Positions 51,260 through 62,903 of a stretch of DNA of 64,000 nucleotides are shown piece after piece. The position numbers were made by a program, and so were the translations under genes. The DNA comes from Brevibacterium pigmentatum (GTDB lineage Bacteria > Actinomycetota > Actinomycetes > Actinomycetales > Brevibacteriaceae): contig NZ_CP050153.1 in the NCBI RefSeq assembly GCF_011617465.1, positions 1,116,001 through 1,180,000 of the forward strand, written 5' to 3'. The notes under the pieces were generated by a model, which saw only the letters and a list, made by a program, of their open reading frames with translations, made no database searches and was not told where the DNA came from. How positions within the stretch are numbered: position 1 is the first letter of the stretch; the number at the start of each line of letters is the position of its first letter.

Positions 51260-51634
51260 GTGCCGACAATCCAACAGCTCGTCCGCAAGGGACGGCATGT
51301 CAATACAGCAGGATCGGACGCTCCTGCCCTCAAGGGCAGCCCGCAGCGTCGTGGAGTGTGCACCCGTGTGTACACCACTACCCCCAAGAAGCCGAACTCG
51401 GCTCTTCGCAAGGTCGCTCGTGTCAAGCTTTCGAGCCAGATCGAGGTGACCGCCTACATCCCGGGCGAGGGACACAACCTGCAGGAGCACTCGATCGTGC
51501 TCGTGCGCGGTGGCCGCGTCAAGGATCTGCCCGGTGTTCGCTACCGGATCGTCCGCGGTTCGCTCGACACCCAGGGCGTCAAGGGTCGCCAGCAGGCCCG
51601 CAGCAAATACGGTGCGAAGAGGGAGAAGAAGTAA
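51260..51634 (+). CDS. rpsL: 30S ribosomal protein S12
   Basis: 124 residues, GTG start. [19 protein letters not shown] and [12 protein letters not shown] keep the Lys residues whose change gives streptomycin resistance. S12 lines the decoding site. Its stop overlaps rpsG (TAATG). Confidence 0.97.
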   Translation: MPTIQQLVRKGRHVNTAGSDAPALKGSPQRRGVCTRVYTTTPKKPNSALRKVARVKLSSQIEVTAYIPGEGHNLQEHSIVLVRGGRVKDLPGVRYRIVRGSLDTQGVKGRQQARSKYGAKREKK

Positions 51635-52104
51635 TGCCACGTAAAGGTCCTGCACCCAAGCGACCGATCGTCGTTGACCCGGTCTTCAGCTCACCGCTCG
51701 TCACGCAGCTGATCAACAAGATCCTGCTCGACGGCAAGCGCTCGACCGCAGAGCGTATCGTCTACGGTGCCCTCGAAGGCACCCGCGAGAAGAACGGCAA
51801 CGATCCCGTTGTCAACCTGAAGAAGGCTCTCGACAACATCCGTCCGTCGCTCGAGGTCCGCTCCCGCCGTGTCGGCGGTGCGACCTACCAGGTGCCGATT
51901 GATGTTCGTCCGGCTCGTTCGACCACCCTGGCTCTGCGGTGGCTCGTGGGATACTCCCGCCAGCGCCGTGAGAAGACCATGACCGAACGCCTCATGAATG
52001 AGATCCTCGATGCCGGCAACGGCCTCGGTGCAGCAGTCAAGCGCCGCGAGGACACCCACAAGATGGCCGAGTCCAACAAGGCCTTCGCCCACTACCGCTG
52101 GTAA
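51634..52104 (+). CDS. rpsG: 30S ribosomal protein S7
   Basis: 156 residues beginning [18 protein letters not shown], with [18 protein letters not shown]7 nucleates the 30S head and is the usual autoregulator of this operon. ATG 51634 overlaps the rpsL stop by one base. Confidence 0.97.
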   Translation: MPRKGPAPKRPIVVDPVFSSPLVTQLINKILLDGKRSTAERIVYGALEGTREKNGNDPVVNLKKALDNIRPSLEVRSRRVGGATYQVPIDVRPARSTTLALRWLVGYSRQRREKTMTERLMNEILDAGNGLGAAVKRREDTHKMAESNKAFAHYRW

Positions 52105-52203
52105 TCGCCTGCCCTGTGCGCCGGTCGGCGGACCTCGTCCGCGAGTACTGCCGTCCGGCGACACAGGGGAGTCGAGCAAATCATCGATTGAGAGAGAGAC
52201 ACC

Positions 52204-54309
52204 GTGGCACTTGACGTGCTCAGCGACCTGAACAAGGTCCGTAATATCGGCATCATGGCCCACATCGATGCCGGTAAGACCACTACGACCGAACGCATCC
52301 TCTTCTACACCGGCGTGAACTACAAGATGGGCGAGACCCACGACGGCGCCGGCACCATGGACTGGATGGACCAGGAGAAGGAGCGCGGCATCACGATCAC
52401 GTCGGCCGCGACGACCTGCTACTGGGACAACAACCAGATCAACATCATCGACACCCCCGGTCACGTTGACTTCACGGTCGAGGTCGAGCGTTCGTTGCGC
52501 GTCCTCGACGGTGCCGTTGCCGTGTTCGACGGCAAGGAGGGCGTTGAGCCCCAGTCGGAGACCGTGTGGCGTCAGGCCGACAAGTACGACGTTCCGCGTG
52601 TCTGCTTCGTCAACAAGATGGACAAGCTCGGTGCTGACTTCTACTTCACCGTCGACACCATCAAGGAGCGCCTCGGCGCGAAGCCGCTGGTCATCCAGCT
52701 GCCCATCGGTGCCGAAAGCGAATTCGCCGGTGTCGTCGACCTGCTCGAGATGACGGCCTACATCTGGCCCGACGAGACCAAGATGGGTCAGGACATCACC
52801 GAGATCGAGATCCCCGAGGGTCTCAAGGACAAGGCTGTTCAGTACCGTGCGCAGCTCGTCGAGGACGTCGCCGAGAGCTCGGAGGAGCTCATGGAGAAGT
52901 ACCTCGAGGGCGAAGAGCTCACGACCGCTGACATCAAGGCCGGCATCCGTGAACTCGTCATCAAGTCCGAGGCTTTCCCGGTCATGTGCGGTTCCGCGTA
53001 CAAGAACAAGGGCGTGCAGCCCATGCTCAACGCGGTCATCGACTACCTCCCCTCACCGCTCGATGTGCCTCCGATGATCGGACACAACCCGAGCAACGAC
53101 GAAGAGGAGCTGACCCGCAAGCCTTCGACGGAGGAGCCGTTCTCGGCTCTGGCCTTCAAGGTCGCCTCGCACCCGTTCTTCGGATCGCTGACCTATGTGC
53201 GCGTGTACTCCGGTCACGTGAAGTCCGGCGATCAGGTGCTCAACACCTCGTCGGGCAAGAAGGAGCGCGTCGGCAAGCTCTTCCAGATGCACTCCAACAA
53301 GGAGAACCCTGTCGAAGAGGCCTTCGCCGGCCATATCTACGCCTTCATCGGTCTCAAGGAGACCACGACGGGCGACACGCTCAGCGACCCGGCCAACCCG
53401 ATCGCTCTCGAATCGATGACCTTCCCGGAGCCTGTGATCTCCGTGGCCATCGAGCCGAAGACCAAGAGCGACCAGGAGAAGCTGTCGTCGGCCATCCAGA
53501 AGTTCGTCAAGGAAGACCCGACCTACCAGGTCGAGCTTGACGAGGAGACCGGTCAGACAGTCATCCGCGGAATGGGCGAGCTGCACCTCGACATCCTCGT
53601 CGACCGGATGCGTCGCGAGTTCAAGGTCGAGGCGAACGTCGGCAAGCCGCAGGTCGCCTACCGTGAGACCATCCGTCGCACTGTCGAGAAGTACGACTAC
53701 ACCCACAAGAAGCAGACGGGTGGATCGGGACAGTTCGCGAAGGTCCAGGTCACCTTCGAGCCTCTCGAGGTCGAAGGCGATACGATTTATGAGTTCGAGA
53801 ATGCCATCACGGGCGGACGTGTTCCGCGCGAGTACATTCCGAGCGTCGACGCCGGCATCCAGGACGCCATGCAGCTCGGTGCCCTGGCCGGTTACCCCAT
53901 GGTCGGTGTCAAGGCCACTCTGGTCGATGGTGCCTACCACGATGTCGACTCTTCGGAGATGGCATTCAAGATCGCCGGTTCGATGGTCTTCAAGGAGGCC
54001 GTCCAGCGGGCGAATCCGGTTCTTCTCGAACCGGTCATGGACGTCGAGGTGCGTACCCCTGAGGAATACATGGGTGACGTCATCGGCGACCTGAATTCCC
54101 GGCGTGGACAGATTCAGTCGATGGACGATGCTTCCGGTGTGAAGGTCGTCAAGGCTGTGGTCCCGCTCTCGGAGATGTTCGGTTACATCGGTGATCTGCG
54201 GTCGAAGACCCAGGGCCGTGCGGTGTACTCGATGACTTTCTCCAGCTATGCGGAGGTCCCGAAGGCTGTTGCCGAGGAGATCATCCAAAAGGTGCGCGGC
54301 GGAGAGTAA
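52204..54309 (+). CDS. fusA: Elongation factor G
   Basis: 701 residues, GTG start 52204. GTPase motifs [18 protein letters not shown] and NKMD; the domain IV tip region with [17 protein letters not shown] moves tRNAs through the ribosome and is the target of fusidic acid and of FusB-type proteins, one of which is encoded in the tRNA-Met element of this window. Confidence 0.98.
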   Translation: MALDVLSDLNKVRNIGIMAHIDAGKTTTTERILFYTGVNYKMGETHDGAGTMDWMDQEKERGITITSAATTCYWDNNQINIIDTPGHVDFTVEVERSLRVLDGAVAVFDGKEGVEPQSETVWRQADKYDVPRVCFVNKMDKLGADFYFTVDTIKERLGAKPLVIQLPIGAESEFAGVVDLLEMTAYIWPDETKMGQDITEIEIPEGLKDKAVQYRAQLVEDVAESSEELMEKYLEGEELTTADIKAGIRELVIKSEAFPVMCGSAYKNKGVQPMLNAVIDYLPSPLDVPPMIGHNPSNDEEELTRKPSTEEPFSALAFKVASHPFFGSLTYVRVYSGHVKSGDQVLNTSSGKKERVGKLFQMHSNKENPVEEAFAGHIYAFIGLKETTTGDTLSDPANPIALESMTFPEPVISVAIEPKTKSDQEKLSSAIQKFVKEDPTYQVELDEETGQTVIRGMGELHLDILVDRMRREFKVEANVGKPQVAYRETIRRTVEKYDYTHKKQTGGSGQFAKVQVTFEPLEVEGDTIYEFENAITGGRVPREYIPSVDAGIQDAMQLGALAGYPMVGVKATLVDGAYHDVDSSEMAFKIAGSMVFKEAVQRANPVLLEPVMDVEVRTPEEYMGDVIGDLNSRRGQIQSMDDASGVKVVKAVVPLSEMFGYIGDLRSKTQGRAVYSMTFSSYAEVPKAVAEEIIQKVRGGE

Positions 54310-54380
54310 TCTCCGAATTCCGGTCGCCCCGGTGATCAAGAACATGATCGCCGGAATGAAAGATAACCAACAAAAGGTCT

Positions 54381-54401
54381 AAGATATGAACCGCATATCT
54401 T
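54381..54401 (+). promoter_or_regulatory. Hairpin before tuf
   Basis: AAGATATG and CATATCTT pair perfectly around AACCG, followed by TTGACA. It is AT-rich against the flanks and ends 24 bp before the tuf start. It could be a weak attenuator, an mRNA stabiliser or part of a tuf promoter. Confidence 0.45.
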
Positions 54402-54425
54402 TTGACAACCACGAGGAGGAACCCA

Positions 54426-55619
54426 GTGGCAAAGGCTAGTTTCGAACGGACTAAGCCGCACGTCAACATCGGCACCATCGGCCACGTTGACCACGGAAAG
54501 ACCACCCTGACCGCTGCGATCACCAAGGTCCTGGCGGATCAGTACCCGGATCTCAACGAGGCTCGCGCCTTCGACCAGGTCGACAACGCACCTGAGGAGA
54601 AGGAGCGCGGCATCACCATCAACGTCTCGCACGTTGAGTACCAGACGGAGAAGCGTCACTACGCACACGTCGATGCCCCGGGCCACGCCGACTACGTGAA
54701 GAACATGATCACGGGTGCCGCTCAGATGGACGGTGCGATCCTCGTTGTCGCCGCCACCGACGGTCCGATGCCCCAGACTCGTGAGCACGTCCTGCTCGCC
54801 CGTCAGGTCGGCGTTCCCTACATCGTGTGCGCGCTGAACAAGTCCGACATGGTCGACGACGAAGAGCTCCTCGAGCTCGTTGAGTTCGAGGTTCGCGACC
54901 TGCTCTCGAGCCAGGAGTTCGACGGAGACAACGCTCCGGTCATTCCTGTGTCCGCTCTCAAGGCGCTGGAAGGCGACGAGAAGTGGGTCAAGAGCGTCCA
55001 GGATCTCATGGCTGCCGTCGATGAGAACGTTCCGGAGCCGGAGCGCGACGTCGACAAGCCGTTCCTCATGCCCGTTGAGGACGTCTTCACGATCACCGGT
55101 CGTGGAACCGTCGTCACCGGTCGTGTCGAGCGCGGCGTCCTCCTGCCGAACGACGAAATCGAAATCGTCGGCATCAAGGAGAAGTCGTCCAAGACGACCG
55201 TCACCGCCATCGAGATGTTCCGCAAGACCCTGCCGGATGCCCGTGCAGGTGAGAACGTCGGTCTGCTGCTTCGCGGAACCAAGCGCGAAGACGTGGAGCG
55301 CGGTCAGGTCATCGTGAAGCCGGGTTCGATCACCCCGCACACCAAGTTCGAAGCCCAGGTCTACATCCTGAGCAAGGACGAGGGCGGACGTCACAACCCG
55401 TTCTACTCGAACTACCGTCCGCAGTTCTACTTCCGGACCACGGACGTCACCGGCGTCATCACGCTGCCTGAGGGCACCGAGATGGTCATGCCCGGCGACA
55501 ACACCGACATGTCGGTCGAGCTCATCCAGCCGATCGCCATGGAGGACGGCCTCCGCTTCGCCATCCGCGAGGGTGGACGTACCGTCGGCGCCGGTCGAGT
55601 CACCAAGATCAACGCCTGA
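54426..55619 (+). CDS. tuf: Elongation factor Tu
   Basis: 397 residues, GTG start 54426 after [29 protein letters not shown] and NKSD bind [23 protein letters not shown] marks domain 2. EF-Tu delivers aminoacyl-tRNA. A UUCG-loop terminator follows, so tuf ends the str operon. Confidence 0.98.
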   Translation: MAKASFERTKPHVNIGTIGHVDHGKTTLTAAITKVLADQYPDLNEARAFDQVDNAPEEKERGITINVSHVEYQTEKRHYAHVDAPGHADYVKNMITGAAQMDGAILVVAATDGPMPQTREHVLLARQVGVPYIVCALNKSDMVDDEELLELVEFEVRDLLSSQEFDGDNAPVIPVSALKALEGDEKWVKSVQDLMAAVDENVPEPERDVDKPFLMPVEDVFTITGRGTVVTGRVERGVLLPNDEIEIVGIKEKSSKTTVTAIEMFRKTLPDARAGENVGLLLRGTKREDVERGQVIVKPGSITPHTKFEAQVYILSKDEGGRHNPFYSNYRPQFYFRTTDVTGVITLPEGTEMVMPGDNTDMSVELIQPIAMEDGLRFAIREGGRTVGAGRVTKINA

Positions 55620-55643
55620 TCTGACTCACTGAGTACCACAGGC

Positions 55644-55675
55644 AGGGGCCGCAGCTCTTCGGAGCTGCGGCCCCT
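55644..55675 (+). terminator. tuf terminator
   Basis: AGGGGCCGCAGCTC - TTCG - GAGCTGCGGCCCCT, a 14-bp perfect stem with a stable UUCG loop, followed by TCTG. Confidence 0.92.
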
Positions 55676-56130
55676 TCTGCATGCCCGATCAGCACGAGTC
55701 GGTGTCCGGGCGGCTGATGCAGGTGGGGGAGTTGCCGAGGGCTGCCGGATGGTAAGCGGGTTCGAAACGAACCGACGCAGTCCTTGAGAGTTCCCTCACA
55801 GGCACCGTTCCCGGAATTGCGCGGGTGAAGCGCTCTATGACAAGATAGTGAAGTTGCGTTTTGGGCGTTGGCCCCTGCACTGCGGTAGTGATACCGCGAA
55901 CAGCCCGAAACACTATCGGATCGATGAATCTGCACCATGCGGGTTCGGACCGAGCAGCCAATGAGTAGAAGCGCCGTCGGCACTTGGGGGAGAAGTGAGA
56001 ATTTCTCCGTCAGGAACAGCCGACACGCCCGACCTCGGGGGTCGGTCATGGTCAGCCGGCACAGACGGCAGAGAGCTTTCAGGTCTCTGCGAGTTGATGG
56101 CCGGAAGCAACTAAAGAAAGAGACGACGCC
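55676..56130. other. S10 operon leader and promoter region
   Basis: 455 bp without a gene. It should contain the S10 promoter (candidate TTGCGC near 55815 upstream of TATGAC) and a leader with short hairpins (CCGACCTCGGGGGTCGG near 56029). In other bacteria L4 acts here to control the operon; I cannot confirm that by eye. Confidence 0.5.
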
Positions 56131-56439
56131 ATGGCGGGACAGAAGATCCGCATTCGGCTCAAGTCGTACGACCACGCTGTGATTGACAGTGCTGCACGCA
56201 AGATCGTGGACACCGTCACTCGCGCAGGTGCGACTGTTGTGGGCCCCGTGCCGTTGCCAACGGAGAAGAACGTTTACTGCGTCATCCGTTCGCCGCACAA
56301 GTACAAGGACAGCCGTGAGCATTTCGAAATGCGCACGCACAAGCGTCTGATCGACATCGTCGACCCGACGCCGAAGGCAGTCGACTCGCTGATGCGTCTC
56401 GACCTCGCTGACGACGTCAACATCGAGATCAAGCTCTAA
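56131..56439 (+). CDS. rpsJ: 30S ribosomal protein S10
   Basis: 102 residues: [38 protein letters not shown]. First gene of the S10 operon; S10 also works as NusE in antitermination. It is 11 bp from rplC. Confidence 0.97.
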   Translation: MAGQKIRIRLKSYDHAVIDSAARKIVDTVTRAGATVVGPVPLPTEKNVYCVIRSPHKYKDSREHFEMRTHKRLIDIVDPTPKAVDSLMRLDLADDVNIEIKL

Positions 56440-56450
56440 GGGAGGCAGCA

Positions 56451-57125
56451 ATGGCGAACACTCGTTCATCCGCTCTCCCGACCACCAGCAAGGTCAAGGG
56501 CCTGCTGGGAACCAAACTGGGCATGACCCAGGTCTGGGATGAGCAGAACAACCTCGTGCCGGTGACCGTTGTGGCCACCGGAAACAACGTCGTAACTCAG
56601 GTCCGCAACGAGGAAACCGATGGTTACCCCGCTGTGCAGATCGCGTTCGGCGAGATCGATCCTCGCAAGGTCAACAAGCCGACCGCAGGCCACTTCGAGA
56701 AGGCCGGCGTGACCCCGCGCCGTCACCTCGTCGAACTGCGCACTGCAGACGCTGCTGACTACGAGCTCGGCCAGGAACTCGGCGTCGACACGTTCGAAGC
56801 CGGAATCAAGGTCGATGTGACCGCGAAGACCAAGGGCAAGGGCACCGCCGGTGTTATGAAGCGTCACGGCTTCGCCGGTGTCGGCGCCTCCCACGGTCAG
56901 CACCGCAATCACCGCAAGCCAGGTTCGATCGGCGGAGCCGCGACACCTGGTCGCGTGTTCAAGGGTATGCGCATGGCCGGCCGTATGGGCGCTGTCAAGC
57001 ACACCACCCAGAACCTCACGATCCACGCCGTGGACAACGAGAACAACTTCCTGCTCATCAAGGGTGCCGTTCCCGGCCCCAAGGGTGGAGTCGTCCTCGT
57101 TCGCTCGGCCGTGAAGGAGGCCTGA
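56451..57125 (+). CDS. rplC: 50S ribosomal protein L3
   Basis: 224 residues with [33 protein letters not shown] and [15 protein letters not shown]3 is an early assembly protein near the peptidyl transferase centre. It starts after GGGAGG. Confidence 0.97.
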   Translation: MANTRSSALPTTSKVKGLLGTKLGMTQVWDEQNNLVPVTVVATGNNVVTQVRNEETDGYPAVQIAFGEIDPRKVNKPTAGHFEKAGVTPRRHLVELRTADAADYELGQELGVDTFEAGIKVDVTAKTKGKGTAGVMKRHGFAGVGASHGQHRNHRKPGSIGGAATPGRVFKGMRMAGRMGAVKHTTQNLTIHAVDNENNFLLIKGAVPGPKGGVVLVRSAVKEA

Positions 57126-57130
57126 ACGTA

Positions 57131-57784
57131 ATGACTGATGTCAAGACAGTCGACGTCATCGATGCCGCTGGTGCCAAGGCCGGCTCGGTTGATCTGCCCG
57201 CCGAGGTCTTCGGCGTGCCGACCAACGTGCCCCTGATCCACCAGGTCGTCGTTGCACAGCTGGCTGCGGCCCGTCAGGGTACGCACAAGACGAAGACCCG
57301 CTCCGAAGTCCGCGGTGGCGGTCGCAAGCCCTACCGTCAGAAGGGAACCGGCAACGCCCGCCAGGGTTCGATCCGCGCTCCTCAGTACAACGGCGGTGGA
57401 ATCGTGCACGGACCGGTCCCGCGCGACTACTCGCAGCGGACCCCCAAGAAGATGAAGGCCGCCGCTCTGCGCGGAGCCCTGTCTGATCGTGCACGCCTCG
57501 ATCAGGTCTTCGTGATGAAGAACCTGGTCACCGGCGACGCCCCGTCGACCAAGCAGGCGAAGGCCGCACTGGCCGGCCTGTCCGAGCGCAAGAACACTCT
57601 CGTGGTGCTCGAGCGTGACGACGAGCTCACCTACCTGAGCGTGCGCAACCTGCCCCACGTTCACGTGCTCACCTCCGATCAGCTCAACACCTATGATGTG
57701 CTGCTCGCCGATGACATCGTGTTCACCGAGGCAGCTCTGGCCGCGTTCCTGAGCGGAAACCGCAAATCGGAGGACGCATCATGA
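57131..57784 (+). CDS. rplD: 50S ribosomal protein L4
   Basis: 217 residues; the extended loop [20 protein letters not shown] and [15 protein letters not shown] reaches into the exit tunnel. L4 is the classical repressor of the S10 operon. It overlaps rplW (ATGA). Confidence 0.97.
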   Translation: MTDVKTVDVIDAAGAKAGSVDLPAEVFGVPTNVPLIHQVVVAQLAAARQGTHKTKTRSEVRGGGRKPYRQKGTGNARQGSIRAPQYNGGGIVHGPVPRDYSQRTPKKMKAAALRGALSDRARLDQVFVMKNLVTGDAPSTKQAKAALAGLSERKNTLVVLERDDELTYLSVRNLPHVHVLTSDQLNTYDVLLADDIVFTEAALAAFLSGNRKSEDAS

Positions 57785-58080
57785 GTCTGAACTTCAAGGA
57801 CCCGCGCGACATCATCGTCGCTCCGGTCGTCTCGGAGAAGACCTACAGCCTGATGGACGAAGGCAAGTACACCTTCCTCGTCGACCAGGACTCGAACAAG
57901 ACCGAGATCAAGCAAGCCATTGAAACGATCTTCGATGTGCAGGTCGCCAAGGTGAACACCCTGAACCGTCAGGGCAAACGCCGCCGTACCCGCACCGGTT
58001 GGGGAAAGCGCAAGGACACCAAGCGTGCCATTGTCGCCCTCAAGGACGGATCGATCGACATCTTCGGTGGATCGCTCTAA
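57781..58080 (+). CDS. rplW: 50S ribosomal protein L23
   Basis: 99 residues: [20 protein letters not shown] and [21 protein letters not shown]23 sits at the tunnel exit and binds trigger factor and SRP. Confidence 0.97.
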   Translation: MSLNFKDPRDIIVAPVVSEKTYSLMDEGKYTFLVDQDSNKTEIKQAIETIFDVQVAKVNTLNRQGKRRRTRTGWGKRKDTKRAIVALKDGSIDIFGGSL

Positions 58081-58110
58081 GCGATCCTTCGTCAAAGAAG
58101 GACAAGACTC

Positions 58111-58947
58111 ATGGGAATCCGTAAGCACAAGCCGACGACCCCGGGCCGCCGTGGCTCGTCGGTCGCCGACTTCGTCGAAGTGACCCGGTCTACACCGGAG
58201 AAGTCGCTTCTGCGCCCGCTGCCCAAGCGCGGCGGCCGCAACAGCCAGGGACGCGTGACTACCCGCCACCAGGGCGGCGGTCACAAGCGTCAGTACCGTG
58301 TCATCGACTTCCGCCGCCATGACAAAGATGGCGTTCCGGCGAAGGTCGCACACATCGAATATGACCCGAACCGTACGGCTCGCATCGCTCTGCTGCACTA
58401 TGCAGACGGAGAGAAGCGCTACATCATCGCTCCGCAGAACCTCAAGCAGGGCGCACAGGTGGAAGCCGGTCCGGGTGCAGACATCAAGCCGGGCAACAAC
58501 CTTGCCCTGCGCAACATCCCAGTCGGCACCGTGGTGCACGCAGTTGAAATGCGTCCCGGTGGCGGTGCCAAGATCGCTCGTTCTGCCGGTTCGTCCGTGC
58601 AGCTCGTGGCGAAGTACGGCCGTTTCGCACAACTGCGGATGCCTTCGGGCGAAATCCGCAACGTCGATGCGCGCTGCCGTGCAACGGTCGGCGAGGTCGG
58701 CAATGCCGAGCAGTCGAACATCAGCTGGGGCAAAGCAGGCCGCATGCGTTGGAAGGGCAAGCGCCCCTCCGTCCGCGGTGTCGTGATGAACCCGATCGAC
58801 CACCCGCATGGTGGTGGCGAGGGCCGTACTTCGGGTGGTCGTCACCCAGTCAGCCCGTGGGGTCAGTTGGAGGGCCGCACACGCCGGCCGAACAAGGAGA
58901 GCGACAAGTACATCGTGCGCCGTCGCCGGACCGGCAAGAAGCGCTGA
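58111..58947 (+). CDS. rplB: 50S ribosomal protein L2
   Basis: 278 residues: [36 protein letters not shown] and the conserved C-terminal [20 protein letters not shown] with the His needed for peptidyl transfer. Confidence 0.97.
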   Translation: MGIRKHKPTTPGRRGSSVADFVEVTRSTPEKSLLRPLPKRGGRNSQGRVTTRHQGGGHKRQYRVIDFRRHDKDGVPAKVAHIEYDPNRTARIALLHYADGEKRYIIAPQNLKQGAQVEAGPGADIKPGNNLALRNIPVGTVVHAVEMRPGGGAKIARSAGSSVQLVAKYGRFAQLRMPSGEIRNVDARCRATVGEVGNAEQSNISWGKAGRMRWKGKRPSVRGVVMNPIDHPHGGGEGRTSGGRHPVSPWGQLEGRTRRPNKESDKYIVRRRRTGKKR

Positions 58948-58962
58948 TTGGAGTACTGACTT

Positions 58963-59244
58963 ATGCCTCGTAGCCTCAAAAAGGGTCCTTTCGTCGACGA
59001 ACACCTCTTCCAGAAGGTGGCTCGTCAGAACGAGAAGAACACCAAAAATGTCATCAAAACATGGTCTCGTCGCTCGATGATCATCCCGGACTTCCTGGGA
59101 CACACCATCGCAGTACATGACGGACGCAAGCATGTCCCCGTCTTCATCACTGAGTCGATGGTCGGACACAAGCTCGGCGAGTTCGCACCGACACGGACGT
59201 TCCGTGGCCACGAAAAGGACGATCGCAAGGGGCGCCGCCGCTGA
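58963..59244 (+). CDS. rpsS: 30S ribosomal protein S19
   Basis: 93 residues: [49 protein letters not shown]. It binds the 30S head with S13. Confidence 0.97.
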   Translation: MPRSLKKGPFVDEHLFQKVARQNEKNTKNVIKTWSRRSMIIPDFLGHTIAVHDGRKHVPVFITESMVGHKLGEFAPTRTFRGHEKDDRKGRRR

Positions 59245-59286
59245 GGCGGGGCACTCTTTCGATCCTAGAGAAGAGAGAAGGAAGCG

Positions 59287-59673
59287 ATGGAAGCCAAGGC
59301 TAAGGCGCGGTACCTGCGCGTTACGCCTCGCAAGGCTCGGCGCGTCATCGACCTCATTCGTGGTCAGCAGGCGACCGAAGCACTTGCAGTGTTGAAGTTT
59401 GCAGAACAGTCGGCATCAGATCCGATTTACAAGCTCGTGGCCTCCGGCATCGCCAATGCGCGTGTCCGGGCCGACGAGGAAGGCGTTGCGTTCGACGAGA
59501 ACGAACTGGTCATCTCCGAAGCCTTCGTGGATGAGGGGCCGACCATGAAGCGGTTCCGTCCGCGTGCCCAGGGTCGCGCATTCCGCATCGAGAAGCGCAC
59601 CAGCCACGTGACAGTGGTCCTGGCCAGCGGTGACGACCTGCCTCAGCGCAAGAGCCGGAAGGGGAACCGCTAA
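59287..59673 (+). CDS. rplV: 50S ribosomal protein L22
   Basis: 128 residues: [20 protein letters not shown] and the tunnel loop [17 protein letters not shown]. Its stop overlaps rpsC (TAATG). Confidence 0.97.
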   Translation: MEAKAKARYLRVTPRKARRVIDLIRGQQATEALAVLKFAEQSASDPIYKLVASGIANARVRADEEGVAFDENELVISEAFVDEGPTMKRFRPRAQGRAFRIEKRTSHVTVVLASGDDLPQRKSRKGNR

Positions 59674-60488
59674 TGGGCCAGAAGATCAATCCGAATGGAT
59701 TCCGACTCGGAATCACCACGGATCACAAGTCGAAGTGGTTCGCTGACTCGACCAAGCCGGGGCAGCGCTACCGTGACTACGTGCTCGAAGATGTCAAGAT
59801 CCGCCAGATGATGAACACCGGCCTCGAACGGGCCGGCATCTCGAAGGTCAACATCGAGCGCACGCGTGACCGTGTCCGCGTCGACATCCACACCGCACGC
59901 CCGGGCATCGTCATCGGCCGTCGCGGAGCCGAAGCAGACCGTATCCGCGGTCAGCTCGAAAAGCTCACCGGCAAGCAGATTCAGCTCAACATCCTTGAGG
60001 TGAAGAATCCCGAGGTCGACGCACAGCTCGTCGCCCAGGGCGTTGCCGAGCAGCTCGCCAGCCGCGTGGCCTTCCGCCGCGCGATGCGCAAGGCGATCCA
60101 GAGCGCCCAGCGCGCAGGTGCCAAGGGCATCCGCGTGCAGTGCTCCGGCCGCCTCGGCGGTGCTGAGATGAGCCGTTCCGAGTTCTACCGCGAAGGACGT
60201 GTGCCCCTGCACACGCTGCGCGCGAACATCGACTTCGGCGTTCACGAAGCCCACACCACTTTCGGACGCATCGGCGTCAAGGTGTGGATCTACAAGGGCG
60301 ACATGACCGATAAGGAGCTTGCCGCCGAGCAGGCCAAGGCTCCTGCTGCTCGTGGCCCGCGCGGCCGTGGGCGCGGTCGTGGAGGCCGCGGACGTGGTCA
60401 GGAAGGCGCACCGCGCCGCGGCGACCAGGCCCGTAATACTGAGAACAGTGCCGAAGCCCCCGCGGCTGAGGCCGGATCGGAGGGCTGA
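59673..60488 (+). CDS. rpsC: 30S ribosomal protein S3 with Arg/Gly-rich tail
   Basis: 271 residues. KH domain ([32 protein letters not shown]) and the C-terminal domain ([11 protein letters not shown]) are normal. A tail of about 60 residues then follows, with [16 protein letters not shown] (60349-60396) and an acidic end. S3 guards the mRNA entry channel; the tail could touch RNA. Confidence 0.97.
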   Translation: MGQKINPNGFRLGITTDHKSKWFADSTKPGQRYRDYVLEDVKIRQMMNTGLERAGISKVNIERTRDRVRVDIHTARPGIVIGRRGAEADRIRGQLEKLTGKQIQLNILEVKNPEVDAQLVAQGVAEQLASRVAFRRAMRKAIQSAQRAGAKGIRVQCSGRLGGAEMSRSEFYREGRVPLHTLRANIDFGVHEAHTTFGRIGVKVWIYKGDMTDKELAAEQAKAPAARGPRGRGRGRGGRGRGQEGAPRRGDQARNTENSAEAPAAEAGSEG

Positions 60489-60491
60489 GAT

Positions 60492-60908
60492 ATGCTGATC
60501 CCTCGTCGAGTGAAATTCCGCAAGCAGCACCACCCCAACCGGGGCGGCGCCGCCAAGGGAGGCACGACGGTGTCCTTCGGTGACTACGGCATCCAGGCTC
60601 TCGAGCCGGCCTATGTCACCAACCGTCAGATCGAGGCCGCACGTATTGCCATGACGCGCTACATCAAGCGCGGCGGCAAGGTGTGGATCAACATCTACCC
60701 TGATCACCCGCTGACGAAGAAGCCTGCCGAGACCCGCATGGGTTCCGGTAAGGGTTCGCCGGAGTGGTGGATCGCCAATGTCAAACCCGGTCGAGTCATG
60801 TTCGAACTCGGCGGTGTGTCCGAGGAAGTTGCTCGCGAGGCTCTGCGCCTGGCGATCCACAAGCTTCCGCTGAAGGCCCGTATCGTGGCCCGCGAAGGTG
60901 GTGAGTGA
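60492..60908 (+). CDS. rplP: 50S ribosomal protein L16
   Basis: 138 residues: [54 protein letters not shown]. It helps seat tRNA in the A site. Confidence 0.97.
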   Translation: MLIPRRVKFRKQHHPNRGGAAKGGTTVSFGDYGIQALEPAYVTNRQIEAARIAMTRYIKRGGKVWINIYPDHPLTKKPAETRMGSGKGSPEWWIANVKPGRVMFELGGVSEEVAREALRLAIHKLPLKARIVAREGGE

Positions 60909-60910
60909 GA

Positions 60911-61162
60911 ATGGCTATCGGTTCGAAGAACCTTTCCATCGACGCGCTGGACGGTTACGACAACGAGCGTCTGCAAGAAGAGCTCAAGAAGGCCAAGGCC
61001 GAGCTGTTCAACCTGCGTTTCCAGTCGGCCACCGGTCAGCTGGAGAGCCACGGTCGCCTCAAGGCCGTGCGTCGCGACATCGCTCGTATCTACACCGTGC
61101 TCAACGAACGGGAGCTGGACATCCGTCCGAACCCCGCTGATGCCAAGGAAGAGAGCAAGTGA
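60911..61162 (+). CDS. rpmC: 50S ribosomal protein L29
   Basis: 83 residues from ATG 60911 (an in-frame GTG two codons earlier overlaps the rplP stop). [18 protein letters not shown] and [17 protein letters not shown] are typical; the end EESK is acidic. Confidence 0.95.
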   Translation: MAIGSKNLSIDALDGYDNERLQEELKKAKAELFNLRFQSATGQLESHGRLKAVRRDIARIYTVLNERELDIRPNPADAKEESK

Positions 61163-61449
61163 TGGCGGAGACCACGAATACCGAGGCCACTGCTGCGGAA
61201 CGCAACTCCCGCAAGACCGCACGTGGTTATGTTGTATCCGACAAGATGGACAAGACCATCGTCGTCGAGGTTGAGGAGCGCATGAAGCACCGCCTCTACG
61301 GCAAGGTCATGCGCAAGTCGGTCAAGTACAAGGTTCACGACGAAGAGAACACCGCCGGTATCGGCGACCTCGTCCTCGTGGCCGAGACGCGGCCCCTTTC
61401 GGCCGCGAAGCGTTGGCGGCTCGTCGAAATCGTCGAACGCGCCAAGTAG
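61162..61449 (+). CDS. rpsQ: 30S ribosomal protein S17
   Basis: 95 residues from ATG 61162, sharing one base with the rpmC stop. [19 protein letters not shown] and the OB-fold end [20 protein letters not shown]. Last gene before a hairpin that separates the S10 and spc groups. Confidence 0.96.
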   Translation: MAETTNTEATAAERNSRKTARGYVVSDKMDKTIVVEVEERMKHRLYGKVMRKSVKYKVHDEENTAGIGDLVLVAETRPLSAAKRWRLVEIVERAK

Positions 61450-61474
61450 TCAACGCCACCCCACCCACCTGGTC

Positions 61475-61505
61475 CCGCCCGCGGCCTCCAGCAGGCCGCG
61501 GGCGG
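61475..61505 (+). terminator. Hairpin between the S10 and spc gene groups
   Basis: CCGCCCGCGGCCT and AGGCCGCGGGCGG form a perfect 13-bp stem with loop CCAGC. No U-tract. The 145-bp space (61450-61594) also holds a second small stem (CGCTCAGCGCG) before rplN. Confidence 0.6.
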
Positions 61506-61594
61506 CTACCGGGAACGGGGTGAAATGTCAATGAATCCGTTCCGCAAGGCTCGCGCTCAGCGCGTGAGAACCAGCGCGACGACAGGAGAGAATA

Positions 61595-61963
61595 GTGATT
61601 CAGCAAGAGTCGCGACTCAAAGTCGCCGACAACACTGGCGCCAAGCAGATCCTGGCAATCAGGATCCTGGGTGGCTCCGGTCGGCGCTACGCCTCGATCG
61701 GTGACACCATCGTGGCAACCGTCAAGGATGCAATCCCGGGCGGCAACGTGAAGAAGGGTGACGTCGTCAAGGCCGTCATCGTTCGCACTGCCAAGGAACG
61801 TCGTCGTCCCGACGGCTCCTACATCAAGTTCGATGAGAATGCAGCTGTCATCCTCAAGAACGATGAGGAGCCGCGCGGCACCCGTATCTTCGGACCCGTG
61901 GGACGCGAACTCCGCGACAAGAAGTTCATGAAGATCGTCTCCCTGGCACCGGAGGTGTTGTGA
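61595..61963 (+). CDS. rplN: 50S ribosomal protein L14
   Basis: 122 residues, GTG start after [43 protein letters not shown]. It lies at the subunit interface. First gene of the spc group. Confidence 0.97.
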   Translation: MIQQESRLKVADNTGAKQILAIRILGGSGRRYASIGDTIVATVKDAIPGGNVKKGDVVKAVIVRTAKERRRPDGSYIKFDENAAVILKNDEEPRGTRIFGPVGRELRDKKFMKIVSLAPEVL

Positions 61964-61965
61964 GC

Positions 61966-62334
61966 ATGGCGAACAAGCTCAATATCAAGAAGGGCGACCT
62001 CGTCCAGGTCATCGCCGGCGCTCGGCAGTCCCGTGGTGGCGATCGTGGGAAGCAGGGCAAGGTCCTTGCCGTCTACCCCGAACGCAACCGCGTCCTCGTT
62101 GAGGGCGTCAACCGCGTGATCAAGCACAAGAAGGCTACGCAGACTCAGGCCGGCGGCACCGCTGGTGGCCGTGAGACCCACGAAGCCCCCATCCACGTGT
62201 CCAACGTGGCGCTCGTTGATCCCAAGGACAACAAGCCCACCCGCGTCGGATACCGCGAGGAGAGCGTCGAACGCGACGGTCGCACCAAGACCATTCGGGT
62301 TCGCTTCTCGCGTCGCACCGGGGAGGAGATCTGA
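61966..62334 (+). CDS. rplX: 50S ribosomal protein L24
   Basis: 122 residues from ATG 61966 (GGAGG 10 bp upstream; a GTG at 61960 is also in frame). [20 protein letters not shown] and [20 protein letters not shown] are the KOW motif. An early assembly protein. One-base overlap with rplE. Confidence 0.96.
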   Translation: MANKLNIKKGDLVQVIAGARQSRGGDRGKQGKVLAVYPERNRVLVEGVNRVIKHKKATQTQAGGTAGGRETHEAPIHVSNVALVDPKDNKPTRVGYREESVERDGRTKTIRVRFSRRTGEEI

Positions 62335-62903
62335 TGACGGAAACAACCACCAGCCGTCCCGCACCGCGTCTCAAGCAGATTTACCGCGAAGAGATCGTTG
62401 CGAAGCTGCAGGAAGAGTTCAACTACGCCAACCCCATGCAGGTTCCCGGACTGACCAAGGTCGTCGTGAACATGGGTGTGGGTGACGCAGCACGCGATTC
62501 CAAGATGATCGAAGGCGCGATCAACGACCTGACTCTGATCACCGGTCAGAAGCCCGTCGTGACCCGTGCCCGCAAGTCCATCGCACAGTTCAAGCTGCGC
62601 GAGGGTCAGCCCATCGGCGCTCACGTCACCATGCGCGGAGCCCGGATGTGGGAGTTCATCGACCGCGTCATCACTCTGGCACTGCCGCGTATCCGCGACT
62701 TCCGCGGACTCTCGGATCGTCAGTTCGACGGAAACGGTAACTACACCTTCGGCCTCACGGAGCAGTCCATGTTCCATGAGATCGACCAGGACCGGATCGA
62801 CCGCGTCCGCGGTATGGATATCACCGTCGTCACCACCGCGGCAACCGACGATGAGGGACGTGCACTGCTGCGTCACCTCGGGTTCCCGTTCAAGCAAAAA
62901 TAA
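62334..62903 (+). CDS. rplE: 50S ribosomal protein L5
   Basis: 189 residues: [38 protein letters not shown]. It contacts 5S rRNA and P-site tRNA. It is followed by only 67 bp to rpsH; the S14 gene usual at this place is missing. Confidence 0.97.
   Translation: MTETTTSRPAPRLKQIYREEIVAKLQEEFNYANPMQVPGLTKVVVNMGVGDAARDSKMIEGAINDLTLITGQKPVVTRARKSIAQFKLREGQPIGAHVTMRGARMWEFIDRVITLALPRIRDFRGLSDRQFDGNGNYTFGLTEQSMFHEIDQDRIDRVRGMDITVVTTAATDDEGRALLRHLGFPFKQK

Noticed and set aside
50925..51260. Small gene in the furA-rpsL gap
   Set aside because: The frame is Arg/Ser-rich, overlaps the rpsL promoter and ends at the rpsL start; no ribosome binding site.
51380..51545. Streptomycin-resistance changes in rpsL
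   Set aside because: Both key Lys residues are unchanged.
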